Both the position numbers and the translations under genes were made by a program. Below the pieces are notes generated by a model that was not told the origin of the DNA, made no database searches, and was given only the letters and a program-made list of their open reading frames with translations. Of a stretch of 64,000 nt of DNA, positions 6,798 to 14,898 are shown one piece after another. Position 1 is the stretch's first letter. Each line of letters starts with the position of its first letter. The DNA is from an uncultured Clostridia bacterium. GTDB lineage: Bacteria > Bacillota > Clostridia > Oscillospirales > Acutalibacteraceae. The stretch spans positions 1-64,000 of the forward strand of contig CANQBP010000006.1 in assembly GCA_947589415.1 (NCBI GenBank), given 5' to 3'.

Positions 6798-9146
6798 TTA
6801 TTTTAATTCTGCAATCGTAACACCGGTTTCTCCCTCGCCAAAAACCCCAAGGCGAAAGCTCTTTATCGAGGGGTGTGTTTTGAGATGATTTTGTATCTCA
6901 CGGCGGAGTACTCCCGTACCCTTTCCGTGGATTATCGTTATTTGGTGGAGTCCCCGCATGACCGCCATATCTATTGCCATATCAACGTCAGCGACAGCAT
7001 CGAGTGCCGTTTCACCTCTTACGTCAATTTCGGCAACAGCAACATTTTTAGTATCACGCCGTACCGTGCGTGTAATGCTTCCTTTGGGCAGCGTAACCTT
7101 TTCCTGCTTTAAAAGCCTTATATTGTCCGTTTTAACACGTGTCTTTACAATTCCCGACAGAACAAGCACACTGTCCTTTCCTACCTCAAGAACCGTACCC
7201 TCTCTGTTTATATCAAAAATAAGCACCCTGTCACCCTTGACAAGCGGACGGGGAAGTACATATTTCTCGTTGCTCCGTTTTTCCACGGGATCGGCGGCAT
7301 TCTCCATATTTCTTATATCCGCCTTGAGTCTTGCTTTCTCTTCCGCAGTAATTTTCTTCTTTTTTCGGATAGCATCCATTTCATCGAAAAGAGCATAAAC
7401 CTGCGCTCTTGCATCGGATATTATTTTTTCCGCCTGCGACTTTGCAAGCATCATTTCGTTTTTCTTGTCTTTATCGGCTTTCTCGGCAAGTTCTCTTGCC
7501 TTTTCAAGCTCGGTTTCAGCCCTTGCCTTAATTTCATCGGCTTCTTTCAGCCTTTGTTCAAGTTCGCTTCTGTTTTTTTCAAGTTGTGCCACAACATTTT
7601 CAAACTTTACATTTTCTGTTGAAACGAGTTCCCTCGCCCTGCACACTATCCCGTTATCCACCCCCAATCTTTCGGAAATCGAAAATGCATTGGATTTTCC
7701 CGGCATTCCTATAAGCAGACGATATGTCGGAGTCAGCGTAGAAACATCAAATTCACAACACGCATTTTCTACCCCGTCAGTTTCAAGTGCAAAGCTCTTA
7801 ATTTCGGCATAATGCGTTGTTGAAAGTATTTTTGCTTTCTGCTTTCTCAACTGTTCGAGAATTGCTTGTGCAAGTGCCGCACCCTCGACAGGATCAGTAC
7901 CTGCCCCCAACTCATCAATAAGCACAAGACTTTTTTCATCGGCAAGCGAAAGTATTTTTACAATATTAGTAATATGTGCCGAAAAGGTAGATAATGACTG
8001 CTCTATGCTCTGTTCATCGCCTATATCGGAAAGTATTCTGTCAAATACGGATATTTCGCTGTTATCGTATGCAGGTATCAACATTCCGCACGCAGCCATT
8101 GCCGTCAAAAGTCCGACAGTTTTAAGTGTGACCGTTTTTCCTCCCGTATTAGGTCCTGTTATAACAAGCGTATCAAAATTTATACCCAGTTCAATATCGG
8201 TCGGAACAACCTTATCCTGCGGTATCAAGGGGTGACGTGCCTTTTTCAGTAAAATTCTTCCGCTGTCATTAAGCACGGGAACGGATGCTTTCATAGAATA
8301 TGCAAGCTCTGCCTTTGCGAAAATCACATCGAGTTCGGTAAGTATTTTATAGCTTTGTGAAATATTATCCGCATATTCCCCGACCTCGGCAGATATTTCG
8401 GCTAATATCCTTTCAATTTCCGCCTTTTCTTTGGATTGAAGCACCCTTATATCGTTATTTGCCTCGACAACGCTCATAGGTTCAATAAACACGGTAGACC
8501 CGCTTGCGGACGTATCATGTACAAGTCCGGAAACATTTGAGCGAAATTCAGATTTTACGGGTATAACGAACCTCCCCCCGCGAATTGTCACAATACTGTC
8601 CTGAAGGTATTTTTTCATTGATGACGAATGTATGATCTTATCGAGTTTTTCTCTTATTTTAGCCGATACTGCGGCAATTTTTCTACGGATATCCGCAAGT
8701 GTCGGAGAGGCATTGTCAGCAATTTCATCTTCGGATAATATGCATGATGTAATTTTTGTTTCTAAATATTTATTCGGCATCAATGCATTAAAACGCATAT
8801 CAAGTACGGTTTCATCAGATGATGTTTTGCTTTTCCATTCGACGGCAGTACGTATCACCTTTAACAGTACGGCAATCCTGAGAAGCTCAAGTGTTGTCAG
8901 AACTGCCCCCGCCTCCGCACGTCTTACCGAGCTGTTCACATTATGCACCCCTCCGAAATTCGGGGCACCGAATCTTCCGATAAGAGAATGTGCATCAGAC
9001 GTTTCTCTAAGCAGAAGCTGCGCCTCATAAAAACCGCTCGACGGTTCAAGTGACAGCGCAATATCCGCCGCCTCTTTTGATGATGTTTTACCCGCAAGCA
9101 TTTCAAGTATCTTATCAAATTCTATTGATTTCAAATATTTATTCAT
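6798..9146 (-). CDS. mutS2: Endonuclease MutS2
   Basis: 782 aa, typical length. The core ATPase has Walker A GPNTGGKTVTLKT (about 335), Walker B LVLIDELGAGTDPVEGAAL (about 405) and the SxxSTFSAH motif of the MutS superfamily. The C-terminal Smr nuclease domain carries VRGETALDAV and the HGKGTGVLR motif (about 735-750). A charged coiled coil (about 515-600) joins the two. MutS2 suppresses recombination and, in Bacillus, rescues collided ribosomes through its Smr domain. Its start overlaps the end of recO by 8 bases, so the two are probably translationally coupled. Confidence 0.96.
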   Translation of the reverse strand: MNKYLKSIEFDKILEMLAGKTSSKEAADIALSLEPSSGFYEAQLLLRETSDAHSLIGRFGAPNFGGVHNVNSSVRRAEAGAVLTTLELLRIAVLLKVIRTAVEWKSKTSSDETVLDMRFNALMPNKYLETKITSCILSEDEIADNASPTLADIRRKIAAVSAKIREKLDKIIHSSSMKKYLQDSIVTIRGGRFVIPVKSEFRSNVSGLVHDTSASGSTVFIEPMSVVEANNDIRVLQSKEKAEIERILAEISAEVGEYADNISQSYKILTELDVIFAKAELAYSMKASVPVLNDSGRILLKKARHPLIPQDKVVPTDIELGINFDTLVITGPNTGGKTVTLKTVGLLTAMAACGMLIPAYDNSEISVFDRILSDIGDEQSIEQSLSTFSAHITNIVKILSLADEKSLVLIDELGAGTDPVEGAALAQAILEQLRKQKAKILSTTHYAEIKSFALETDGVENACCEFDVSTLTPTYRLLIGMPGKSNAFSISERLGVDNGIVCRARELVSTENVKFENVVAQLEKNRSELEQRLKEADEIKARAETELEKARELAEKADKDKKNEMMLAKSQAEKIISDARAQVYALFDEMDAIRKKKKITAEEKARLKADIRNMENAADPVEKRSNEKYVLPRPLVKGDRVLIFDINREGTVLEVGKDSVLVLSGIVKTRVKTDNIRLLKQEKVTLPKGSITRTVRRDTKNVAVAEIDVRGETALDAVADVDMAIDMAVMRGLHQITIIHGKGTGVLRREIQNHLKTHPSIKSFRLGVFGEGETGVTIAELK

Positions 9147-9897
9147 AATTATTTTGTGTCCTTATCATTTTATAAAATTCAAGAGCATTCATATTACGCT
9201 CGGAGTGAAGAAGCATATATTTTTCCGCACAATCGGCAAATTGCATAAGAGAATTATTTGATACGGAAAATGAAAATATTTTCTTCGGATCTGCAAATAC
9301 TGCCGTTCTTATTGCGGTAAGCGCACCTCTCGAAAGCGCAATCGAATCATAACCTCCCGTATAACATTTTCCGCAAATCAGTTTACCCTCACCATAAAGA
9401 AAGTGCATTATGTCCGACTCATAGCAATTACATTTTTCACAACACACCAGATTGGGCATATACCCCGCAAGCGACAAAAATCGCATTTCAAATACTGCTT
9501 TCACCATCAAGTCGGGCTTCATACCTTTTGAAAGTACATAAAGGGAATTGAGGATAAGACTCAAAAACTGTTCGGAGTCCACGCCTTCCGGGATCATGTT
9601 AATAACGATTTCGCAGAAATATTCGGCAAGTGCAAATTTTTCGAGATCCAGACGCAGGTTATAAAAAATCTCGATAGGTTCTGCTTCTTGTATTATGTAG
9701 TAATCTTTTGTTGAATAGAGCATAATTTTTGAATAGCTTAGCGACTGTGTTGCTGTACACAGCCGCCCCTTCGGTAGCTTTGCATTTTTCACAAAACAGC
9801 GAATAATACCGTTTTTTCGTGTGAGAACAGTCACGAGTTTATCATTTTCCTTAATTGTTTGCTCCGTCAAGATCAGACCCTCTGTTTTGACTTTCAT
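9139..9897 (-). CDS. recO: DNA repair protein RecO
   Basis: 252 aa from the ATG at 9897, which has GGAGG six bases upstream; the ORF track's eight extra codons are not needed. N-terminal OB fold (MKVKTEGLILTEQTIKENDK), helical middle, and a zinc-binding four-cysteine cluster CEKCNCYES...CGKC near residues 153-178. RecO loads RecA onto SSB-coated DNA in the RecFOR pathway. Its first 47 bases overlap the yqzL-like gene in another frame. Confidence 0.93.
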   Translation of the reverse strand: MKVKTEGLILTEQTIKENDKLVTVLTRKNGIIRCFVKNAKLPKGRLCTATQSLSYSKIMLYSTKDYYIIQEAEPIEIFYNLRLDLEKFALAEYFCEIVINMIPEGVDSEQFLSLILNSLYVLSKGMKPDLMVKAVFEMRFLSLAGYMPNLVCCEKCNCYESDIMHFLYGEGKLICGKCYTGGYDSIALSRGALTAIRTAVFADPKKIFSFSVSNNSLMQFADCAEKYMLLHSERNMNALEFYKMIRTQNNYE

Positions 9898-10021
9898 TTT
9901 CTGCCTCCGTACCTTTAACAAGAAACTCCTGTGATGTGCACGCCTTTGCCTCTCTGTATATAAGATAATCTTTTACGCTTCCCGAAGCGACAAAATTATC
10001 CCATGCCTTTCCCTCGTCCAT
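9851..10021 (-). CDS. yqzL: YqzL-like small protein (not in ORF track)
   Basis: 56 aa, below the ORF-track size limit. ATG at 10021 has AGGAGG seven bases upstream, one of the strongest ribosome binding sites in the window. The protein begins MDEGKAWDNFVASGSVKDYL and continues IYREAK, close to the pattern W..F..tG....YL.yrE of YqzL-like proteins encoded just before recO in Bacillales and Clostridia. The gene overlaps recO by 47 bases in a different frame, so recO is probably translated by coupling. Function unknown. Confidence 0.75.
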   Translation of the reverse strand: MDEGKAWDNFVASGSVKDYLIYREAKACTSQEFLVKGTEAENESQNRGSDLDGANN

Positions 10022-10108
10022 ATTTCTGCCTCCTCTTTCGTGTTACTAAATATCTATGTTGTTATTATACCCTGTAACACAAAAAATTATTGGCATTTTT
10101 TAGTGAGT

Positions 10109-11014
10109 TTATTCAAAATCATTCTGATCGTAGCCAAGACTTCTCAAAATATTTTCTCTGTTTCTCCAATCCTCTTTGACTTTCACCCATATTTTGAGAT
10201 TGACCTTGCAGCCGAAAAATTTCTCCATATCCTGACGTGCGCAGCTTCCGATTTTTTTAAGCATAGACCCGCCTTTTCCTATTATTATCCCCTTATGGCT
10301 GTCCCTTTCGCAAAACACGGTCGCATCTATATCTATAACAGGCTTATCTTCCCTTTCTTTCATGCGCTCAACAAAAACCGCTGTCCCGTGCGGTATCTCC
10401 TTATCAAGCAGACGCAGCAGCTTTTCCCTTATTATCTCTGCCGCAAGAACTCTTTCGGGTTGATCCGTGAGTGTATCCTCATCAAACATAAATGCACCCG
10501 TCTCGGATAATTTAAAAAGCTCTGATTTCAATGCTTCCGTTCCGTCACCCGTCCGTGCCGAACACGGAACTACCGCACTGAAATCGTAAAGCTGCGAAAA
10601 CTTTGAAATAACGGGAGCAAGTCCGGATTTATCACGGATCATATCTATTTTATTTATTGCAAGAACAGCGGGTATTCCCATTGTTCCGAATTTGTCCGCA
10701 AGTATTCTTTCTCCCTCACTAAGATCGGAATTTGCATCTGCAACAAGCAGACACACATCTACTCCGGCAACAGATTCATTTACCGAACGCAGCATATAGC
10801 TGTCAAGATTATTTCTCGGTTTGTGTAATCCCGGAGTATCTATAAAAACAAGCTGATTACAGCCCTCTGTCAGGACTCCCGTTATCCTCGTGCGTGTGGT
10901 TTGGGGTTTTGGTGATACTATCGCCACCTTTTGTCCGAGCATACAATTCAACAAAGATGATTTCCCCACGTTCGGTCTTCCCACTATTGCAATAAACGCC
11001 GTCTTTTGTTCCAT
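10109..11014 (-). CDS. era: GTPase Era
   Basis: 301 aa. G1 GRPNVGKSSLLNCM, switch region SPKPQTTRTRITG, G3 DTPGLHKPRNN, G4 NKID, then a C-terminal type II KH domain with GIIIGKGGSMLKKIG (about 245). Era binds the 3' end of 16S rRNA and licenses 30S subunit maturation. It starts 3 bases after dgkA, whose last codons supply the GAGGGA ribosome binding site. YbeY, encoded two genes upstream, acts in the same rRNA maturation process. Confidence 0.97.
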   Translation of the reverse strand: MEQKTAFIAIVGRPNVGKSSLLNCMLGQKVAIVSPKPQTTRTRITGVLTEGCNQLVFIDTPGLHKPRNNLDSYMLRSVNESVAGVDVCLLVADANSDLSEGERILADKFGTMGIPAVLAINKIDMIRDKSGLAPVISKFSQLYDFSAVVPCSARTGDGTEALKSELFKLSETGAFMFDEDTLTDQPERVLAAEIIREKLLRLLDKEIPHGTAVFVERMKEREDKPVIDIDATVFCERDSHKGIIIGKGGSMLKKIGSCARQDMEKFFGCKVNLKIWVKVKEDWRNRENILRSLGYDQNDFE

Positions 11015-11500
11015 TTACTTTCCCTCGTCTTTACTGTTCGATTTATCCTTTTTTGCCGGTGCAGTCACTATAAATATTATTGATATAACCGTTATTAGTA
11101 TCAACACCAAAAAATTAAGCGGATGAGTCACATAGAAATTATACATTGAGATAAAGCCTTCTGTATTCCCGAAAAGAAATATAGCTATCAATACGGAAAA
11201 TATTGCAAGAATAAAAACAGCTCCTGCTGCCGCATCTTTTGCAATCTTTATCCGTTTATCGTGATTTTCCGAAATTCTGTCCGCAAGATTTTCAACAGCG
11301 GTATTTACAGCCTCTGCCGACATTACTCCTCCTATTGTCAGCAGAATGACCGCATATTCCGTCCTTGTAAAAGCAAAAAAACGTGCAAACATAAGAACAT
11401 ACAGTGCCGCAACAGTATGTATTCTCATGTTACGCTCGTTTTTTATACAATGTATTATACCCGCAAAGGCATACTTAAAACCTTTCAGGAACGATCTCAC
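11015..11500 (-). CDS. dgkA: Diacylglycerol/undecaprenol kinase
   Basis: 161 aa with a GTG start and AAGG nine bases upstream. The N-terminus MRSFLKGFKYAFAGI and the motif SAEAVNTAVENLADRIS (about 60-77, catalytic Glu and metal-binding Glu) identify the prokaryotic DgkA family; in Firmicutes the lipid substrate is usually undecaprenol. Membrane segments at about 28-48, 52-60 and 92-112. A fourth hydrophobic segment (about 128-147) plus a Lys/Asp-rich tail extend it beyond the usual length of about 125. Confidence 0.9.
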   Translation of the reverse strand: MRSFLKGFKYAFAGIIHCIKNERNMRIHTVAALYVLMFARFFAFTRTEYAVILLTIGGVMSAEAVNTAVENLADRISENHDKRIKIAKDAAAGAVFILAIFSVLIAIFLFGNTEGFISMYNFYVTHPLNFLVLILITVISIIFIVTAPAKKDKSNSKDEGK

Positions 11501-11502
11501 TG

Positions 11503-12009
11503 TTAATTGCCTTCCTCAATAACATAGCTTGAGGAACCCGGCAGACCGAGGAGTGTCATCACCTTTTCCTCTTTTTCTCTCATGCGGAGTTTTTGCAGCC
11601 CGTTATCCTCATGATCATATCCGAGCAAATGCAGCATGGAATGTGCGGTAAGATACCCCACCTCTCGCTGAAGACTATGTCCGAAACGTTCTGCCTGTTC
11701 AACTGCTTTTTCTATCGAAATAACGATATCGCCGAGGATTTTAGCTCCAGTATCGGGATCGGTATCATACTTTCCGTTTTCTCCCATAGGGAATGACAAA
11801 ACATCGGTAACACTGTCCTTATGTCTGTATATAGAATTAAGTTCCTTTATTTGTCGGTTATCAACAAGGGTAACACTGACCTCAACCGAGCCTCTGAACT
11901 CCTCTACCTTCAGTACGGCATTACAGCAGCGCCTTATAAGCATACGTAATCCTGTCGGGATTTTTATTTCCTTTTGCTTATTTTTTATAATCACTTTAAT
12001 TTTATCCAT
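11503..12009 (-). CDS. ybeY: Endoribonuclease YbeY
   Basis: 168 aa from the ATG at 12009 (AAAGG five bases upstream); the track's upstream ATG lacks a ribosome binding site. The zinc-binding H-x3-H-x5-H signature is seen as AHSMLHLLGYDHE (about 119-131), preceded by DVLSFPMGE and GDIVIS. YbeY acts in 16S rRNA 3'-end processing and 70S quality control. It lies between phoH and dgkA with 41- and 2-base gaps, the usual Firmicutes order. Confidence 0.95.
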   Translation of the reverse strand: MDKIKVIIKNKQKEIKIPTGLRMLIRRCCNAVLKVEEFRGSVEVSVTLVDNRQIKELNSIYRHKDSVTDVLSFPMGENGKYDTDPDTGAKILGDIVISIEKAVEQAERFGHSLQREVGYLTAHSMLHLLGYDHEDNGLQKLRMREKEEKVMTLLGLPGSSSYVIEEGN

Positions 12010-12050
12010 TTCAACCTTTCCTTTCATACTGTTTTTTGCTGACCCGTCTT

Positions 12051-13019
12051 TTACGGGCGTGAATTTGAAGAACCCGAACTTTTGTCATAAGCCTTAATTA
12101 TGTCCTGAACAAGTCTGTTTCTGACAACGTCCGCAGCATTAAAAGCAACACTCTCTATGCCGTCTATATTTTTAAGTATTCTAACAGCATCTTTAAGTCC
12201 CGAACGTACACCTCCGGGCAAATCTATCTGCGTCACATCTCCTGTTATTACCATTTTGGAATTAAATCCCAAACGTGTCAAAAACATCTTCATTTGTTCG
12301 GGTGTCGTATTTTGTGCCTCATCAAGTATAATGAAGCTGTCATCAAGGGTTCTTCCTCTCATATACGCAAGAGGCGCAACCTCGATATTTCCCCTTTCAA
12401 CATACTTCTGATAGGTTTCCGCACCGAGCATATCAAAAAGGGCATCATAAAGCGGCCGAAGATACGGATCAACCTTACTTTGAAGATCACCCGGCAAAAA
12501 TCCGAGTTTCTCTCCCGCCTCAACTGCGGGTCTTGTCAAAATTATCCTGTTTACCTCTCTTGCCCTGAATGCCGTTACGGCGACAGCAACGGCAAGATAA
12601 GTCTTTCCTGTTCCCGCCGGACCGATACCGAAAGTTATTGTATTTTCCTTTATCGCAGCACAATATTTTTTCTGACCGAGCGTTTTGGGTTTAACAGGCT
12701 TTCCCTTTGAGGTTATGCAAATACAGTCACCCGCAAGACGATCTATTTTATCTTCATTTCCCTCATTAACAAGCGACATACAGTACCGCACATTTTGGTC
12801 ACTAAGTGCCTCGCCCCTGCTGACAAGACTTAAAAGGCTTTCAATCACCTTAGCAGCTTTTGAAACATTCTCCGGTTCACCGCTTATTTTAAGTTCGGAT
12901 CCCCGGCATAAAACAGTCACCATATATTCATTTTGAATAAGCCTGATATTCTCATCAAAGGTACCGAATAGTGCAACTGCCTGCTCCATACGATCAATAT
13001 TTACGACCTGCTCTATCAT
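12051..13019 (-). CDS. phoH: PhoH-like ATPase
   Basis: 322 aa. N-terminal KH-like region (about 20-75), then a helicase-superfamily-1-like P-loop ATPase: Walker A GIGPAGTGKTYLAVAVA (about 133), Walker B FIILDEAQNTTPEQMK (about 228), motif GDVTQIDLP (about 255). PhoH proteins are linked to RNA metabolism and sit with ybeY in Firmicutes, which supports an RNA-processing role. AAGGTGG precedes its ATG, and a promoter with TATAAT lies about 65 bases upstream. The yqfC/yqfD sporulation genes commonly found upstream are absent. Confidence 0.94.
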   Translation of the reverse strand: MIEQVVNIDRMEQAVALFGTFDENIRLIQNEYMVTVLCRGSELKISGEPENVSKAAKVIESLLSLVSRGEALSDQNVRYCMSLVNEGNEDKIDRLAGDCICITSKGKPVKPKTLGQKKYCAAIKENTITFGIGPAGTGKTYLAVAVAVTAFRAREVNRIILTRPAVEAGEKLGFLPGDLQSKVDPYLRPLYDALFDMLGAETYQKYVERGNIEVAPLAYMRGRTLDDSFIILDEAQNTTPEQMKMFLTRLGFNSKMVITGDVTQIDLPGGVRSGLKDAVRILKNIDGIESVAFNAADVVRNRLVQDIIKAYDKSSGSSNSRP

Positions 13020-13082
13020 TAAACCACCTTACCGAATAAAATAAGTTACTTAATTTTTAATCTGAAATATTGTTCCACCATG

Positions 13083-13111
13083 ATTATAACATAAAAATAG
13101 TTAAAAGTCAC
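13083..13111 (-). promoter_or_regulatory. Promoter of the phoH-ybeY-dgkA-era operon
   Basis: -35 GTGACT, 17-base spacer, -10 TATAAT, reading leftwards and ending 64 bases before the phoH ATG. Confidence 0.55.
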
Positions 13112-13216
13112 TATATTTTTTAATGAATTTATAATTTTTTTATAGATTAGTTTCATTTTTTGCTTTATATTCAGAAAAAATGACAATCATCGCATTTTAA
13201 TTACCTCTCACAAAAA

Positions 13217-13250
13217 GCGGAGAACGTGATTTTAAATCCCCGTTCTCCGC
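13217..13250 (-). terminator. Terminator after the acidic secreted protein gene
   Basis: Perfect 10-bp stem GCGGAGAACG/CGTTCTCCGC with a 14-nt loop. Read on the minus strand it is followed by CTTTTTGTG. Confidence 0.8.
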
Positions 13251-13343
13251 AGCATTTCAGTTTGGAAATAATAAACTTATTCCCGTTATCAAAAATTTCA
13301 CGAATTTATTAAATTCAGTCTGCGCATTTGCCGCATCAAATAA

Positions 13344-13724
13344 CTAATAGGAATACTCGTCCGTATCAAACTCCTCAAAGTCCTCATCTTTGAGCAATTC
13401 GCCGGAATGTTCCTCATTTTCAAGCTCGGAAGAATTTTCTTCACAACTTTCAAAGTCCCCGCAAAGATATTCGTCACGACCGTATTCATACTCCTGTTCG
13501 TAAGTATCATCATTTTCGTATGTTTCATAAATTTCTGACATGATCTCACTCTCTTCTTTTTTGATTATACTGTCAGCCTTATAACTTTTTTCCCGATTTC
13601 TGCCTTGAGATCCGTTTTTAACTTCTTTCGACTCCTTTTTTGCAAGTTCTGTCGTGGTTTGTAATGTATCTCCCGTCATCATTGACAGTACCGCCAATCC
13701 TATGAACATTTTTACAATTCTCAT
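13344..13724 (-). CDS. Small acidic secreted protein, unknown
   Basis: 126 aa. N-terminus MRIVKMFIGLAVLSMMTG looks like a signal peptide; the middle is Lys/Glu-rich; the last 60 residues are extremely acidic and Tyr-rich (YETYENDDTYEQEYEYGRDE, FDTDEYSY) with two cysteines. AAAGGTG lies 7 bases before the ATG, and a strong terminator follows, so the gene is probably real even though I recognise no family. The composition suggests a cation-binding or wall-associated protein. It is 24 bases downstream of the FemAB-like gene and may be cotranscribed with it. Confidence 0.6.
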   Translation of the reverse strand: MRIVKMFIGLAVLSMMTGDTLQTTTELAKKESKEVKNGSQGRNREKSYKADSIIKKEESEIMSEIYETYENDDTYEQEYEYGRDEYLCGDFESCEENSSELENEEHSGELLKDEDFEEFDTDEYSY

Positions 13725-13748
13725 ATAATTTCACCTTTCCGTACAAAT

Positions 13749-14774
13749 CTACATTTTTTTATATCCCAGAATATTCAGCATAAATGAAATTTCACGATAT
13801 TTTATTTTGGAAAAAATGTAATCAAACTCTCCCGCATACCTCACTACTTTACCGTTAAAGCCCTTTTTGAAACGATAGACACCGTAATTCGGGTGATTTT
13901 CCTCATAACAATGCGGAATACCCATAAAATCATAAATACGGCAGCCCGATTCTGCTGCCCAGCTTATCATATTCCACTGCATAAGGTAATTAGGCATAAG
14001 CTCTCTATGTTTTCCGGACGAACACCCATATACATAGCTTACCCTATCACCGAAACGTACCGAAAGCGCACCCGATATTTCTTCCCCCTCCGGTGTATAG
14101 CACATATACAATCTTGCGTTATCACCGAAAGCGTTGAGCATATCCCCAAAATACTCCTTTGAACGTACACAAAACCCGTCCCTCTTTCCCGTTTCCGACA
14201 TAAGTGCATAAAAGGCATCAAGATTTCCGTTATGATAATCACATCTCACACCTCTGCGCTGCGCCAGACGTATATTGTACCTCCATTTTCTATGGAAAGA
14301 AGAAAATATATCCTCCTTTGTTTTGCCCTCTATATCAAGAATATAATTTTGCAGACTTTGCACACTGTTGTCCTCCGGCATACCGGGATCATATCTAAAT
14401 CCCATGCTTGTCAAAATATTTATCGACTCATAGTCATTATATAAAATCATCGGGTCTATTTTAAGCATAAAAGCGTTATATTTATCCGCCAAAAGTTTTG
14501 CTCTTTTAATCAATTCACGCAAAATATGCGGATTATGCATATCGCATACCGGCCCCCTCGGCGCATACATAAAGCAGGTATTAAGAAAAGGTATCTTTTT
14601 AATAAGTATCTGCATAGCTCCTTCAATATTCCCGGACTTGTCAAGTATTACAATTTTTTCGCTTCCCCACCCCTTTTTAAGTTCGTGCCAATGTTCGGAC
14701 TGCATAAAACTGACATTCTTTGCAGACATTACATATCTCTCATAATCCGATACAATTTTTCTCTCATTTTCCAT
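13749..14774 (-). CDS. FemAB/FemX-type peptidoglycan peptidyltransferase
   Basis: 341 aa from the ATG at 14774, which has GGGGGAG upstream; the 31 extra track codons precede this site and include a stem-loop. Fem family features: MQSEHWHELKKGWG near the start, FMYAPRGPVCD (about 80-90), FHRKWRYNIRLAQRRGV (about 160-176), GALSVRFGDRVSYVYGCS (about 235-252), and near the end YGVYRFKKGFNGKVVRYAGE, the Fem signature. Such enzymes add amino acids to the lipid II stem peptide from aminoacyl-tRNA, building the interpeptide bridge. The presence of sortases elsewhere in the window fits, since sortases attach proteins to such bridges. The amino acid transferred cannot be told. Confidence 0.88.
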   Translation of the reverse strand: MENERKIVSDYERYVMSAKNVSFMQSEHWHELKKGWGSEKIVILDKSGNIEGAMQILIKKIPFLNTCFMYAPRGPVCDMHNPHILRELIKRAKLLADKYNAFMLKIDPMILYNDYESINILTSMGFRYDPGMPEDNSVQSLQNYILDIEGKTKEDIFSSFHRKWRYNIRLAQRRGVRCDYHNGNLDAFYALMSETGKRDGFCVRSKEYFGDMLNAFGDNARLYMCYTPEGEEISGALSVRFGDRVSYVYGCSSGKHRELMPNYLMQWNMISWAAESGCRIYDFMGIPHCYEENHPNYGVYRFKKGFNGKVVRYAGEFDYIFSKIKYREISFMLNILGYKKM

Positions 14775-14796
14775 AATTTTCTCCCCCATGTATAAA

Positions 14797-14844
14797 AACA
14801 TTCCTTGTGTTATTTGACAAATCAAATATAACACAAGGAATGTT
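14797..14844 (-). terminator. 17-bp perfect inverted repeat upstream of the femX-like gene
   Basis: AACATTCCTTGTGTTAT/ATAACACAAGGAATGTT with a 14-nt loop, followed on the minus strand by TTTTTATAC and then at once by the femX ribosome binding site GGGGGAG. It can end transcription of the upstream secreted-protein gene or act as an attenuator for femX. Confidence 0.65.
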
Positions 14845-14898
14845 ATACAGTATTCCGTTTTTTGCAAAAGAAATGTAAAATGAGAGTTTACTGATGAA

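Larger units (their letters stand above)
13020..13343. other. Intergenic region before phoH
   Basis: AT-rich. It holds the phoH promoter (13083-13111) and the terminator of the acidic-protein gene (13217-13250). No conserved ORF is visible; the short minus ORF reaching into it (13298-13549) is a shadow of the acidic-protein gene. Confidence 0.6.

Noticed and set aside
13298-13549. 83-aa minus-strand ORF
   Set aside because: Out-of-frame overlap with the better supported acidic secreted protein (signal peptide plus AAAGGTG).
14791-14850. Plus-strand promoter at TTGACA inside the femX stem-loop
   Set aside because: No -10 element at a suitable spacing, and no plus-strand gene downstream.
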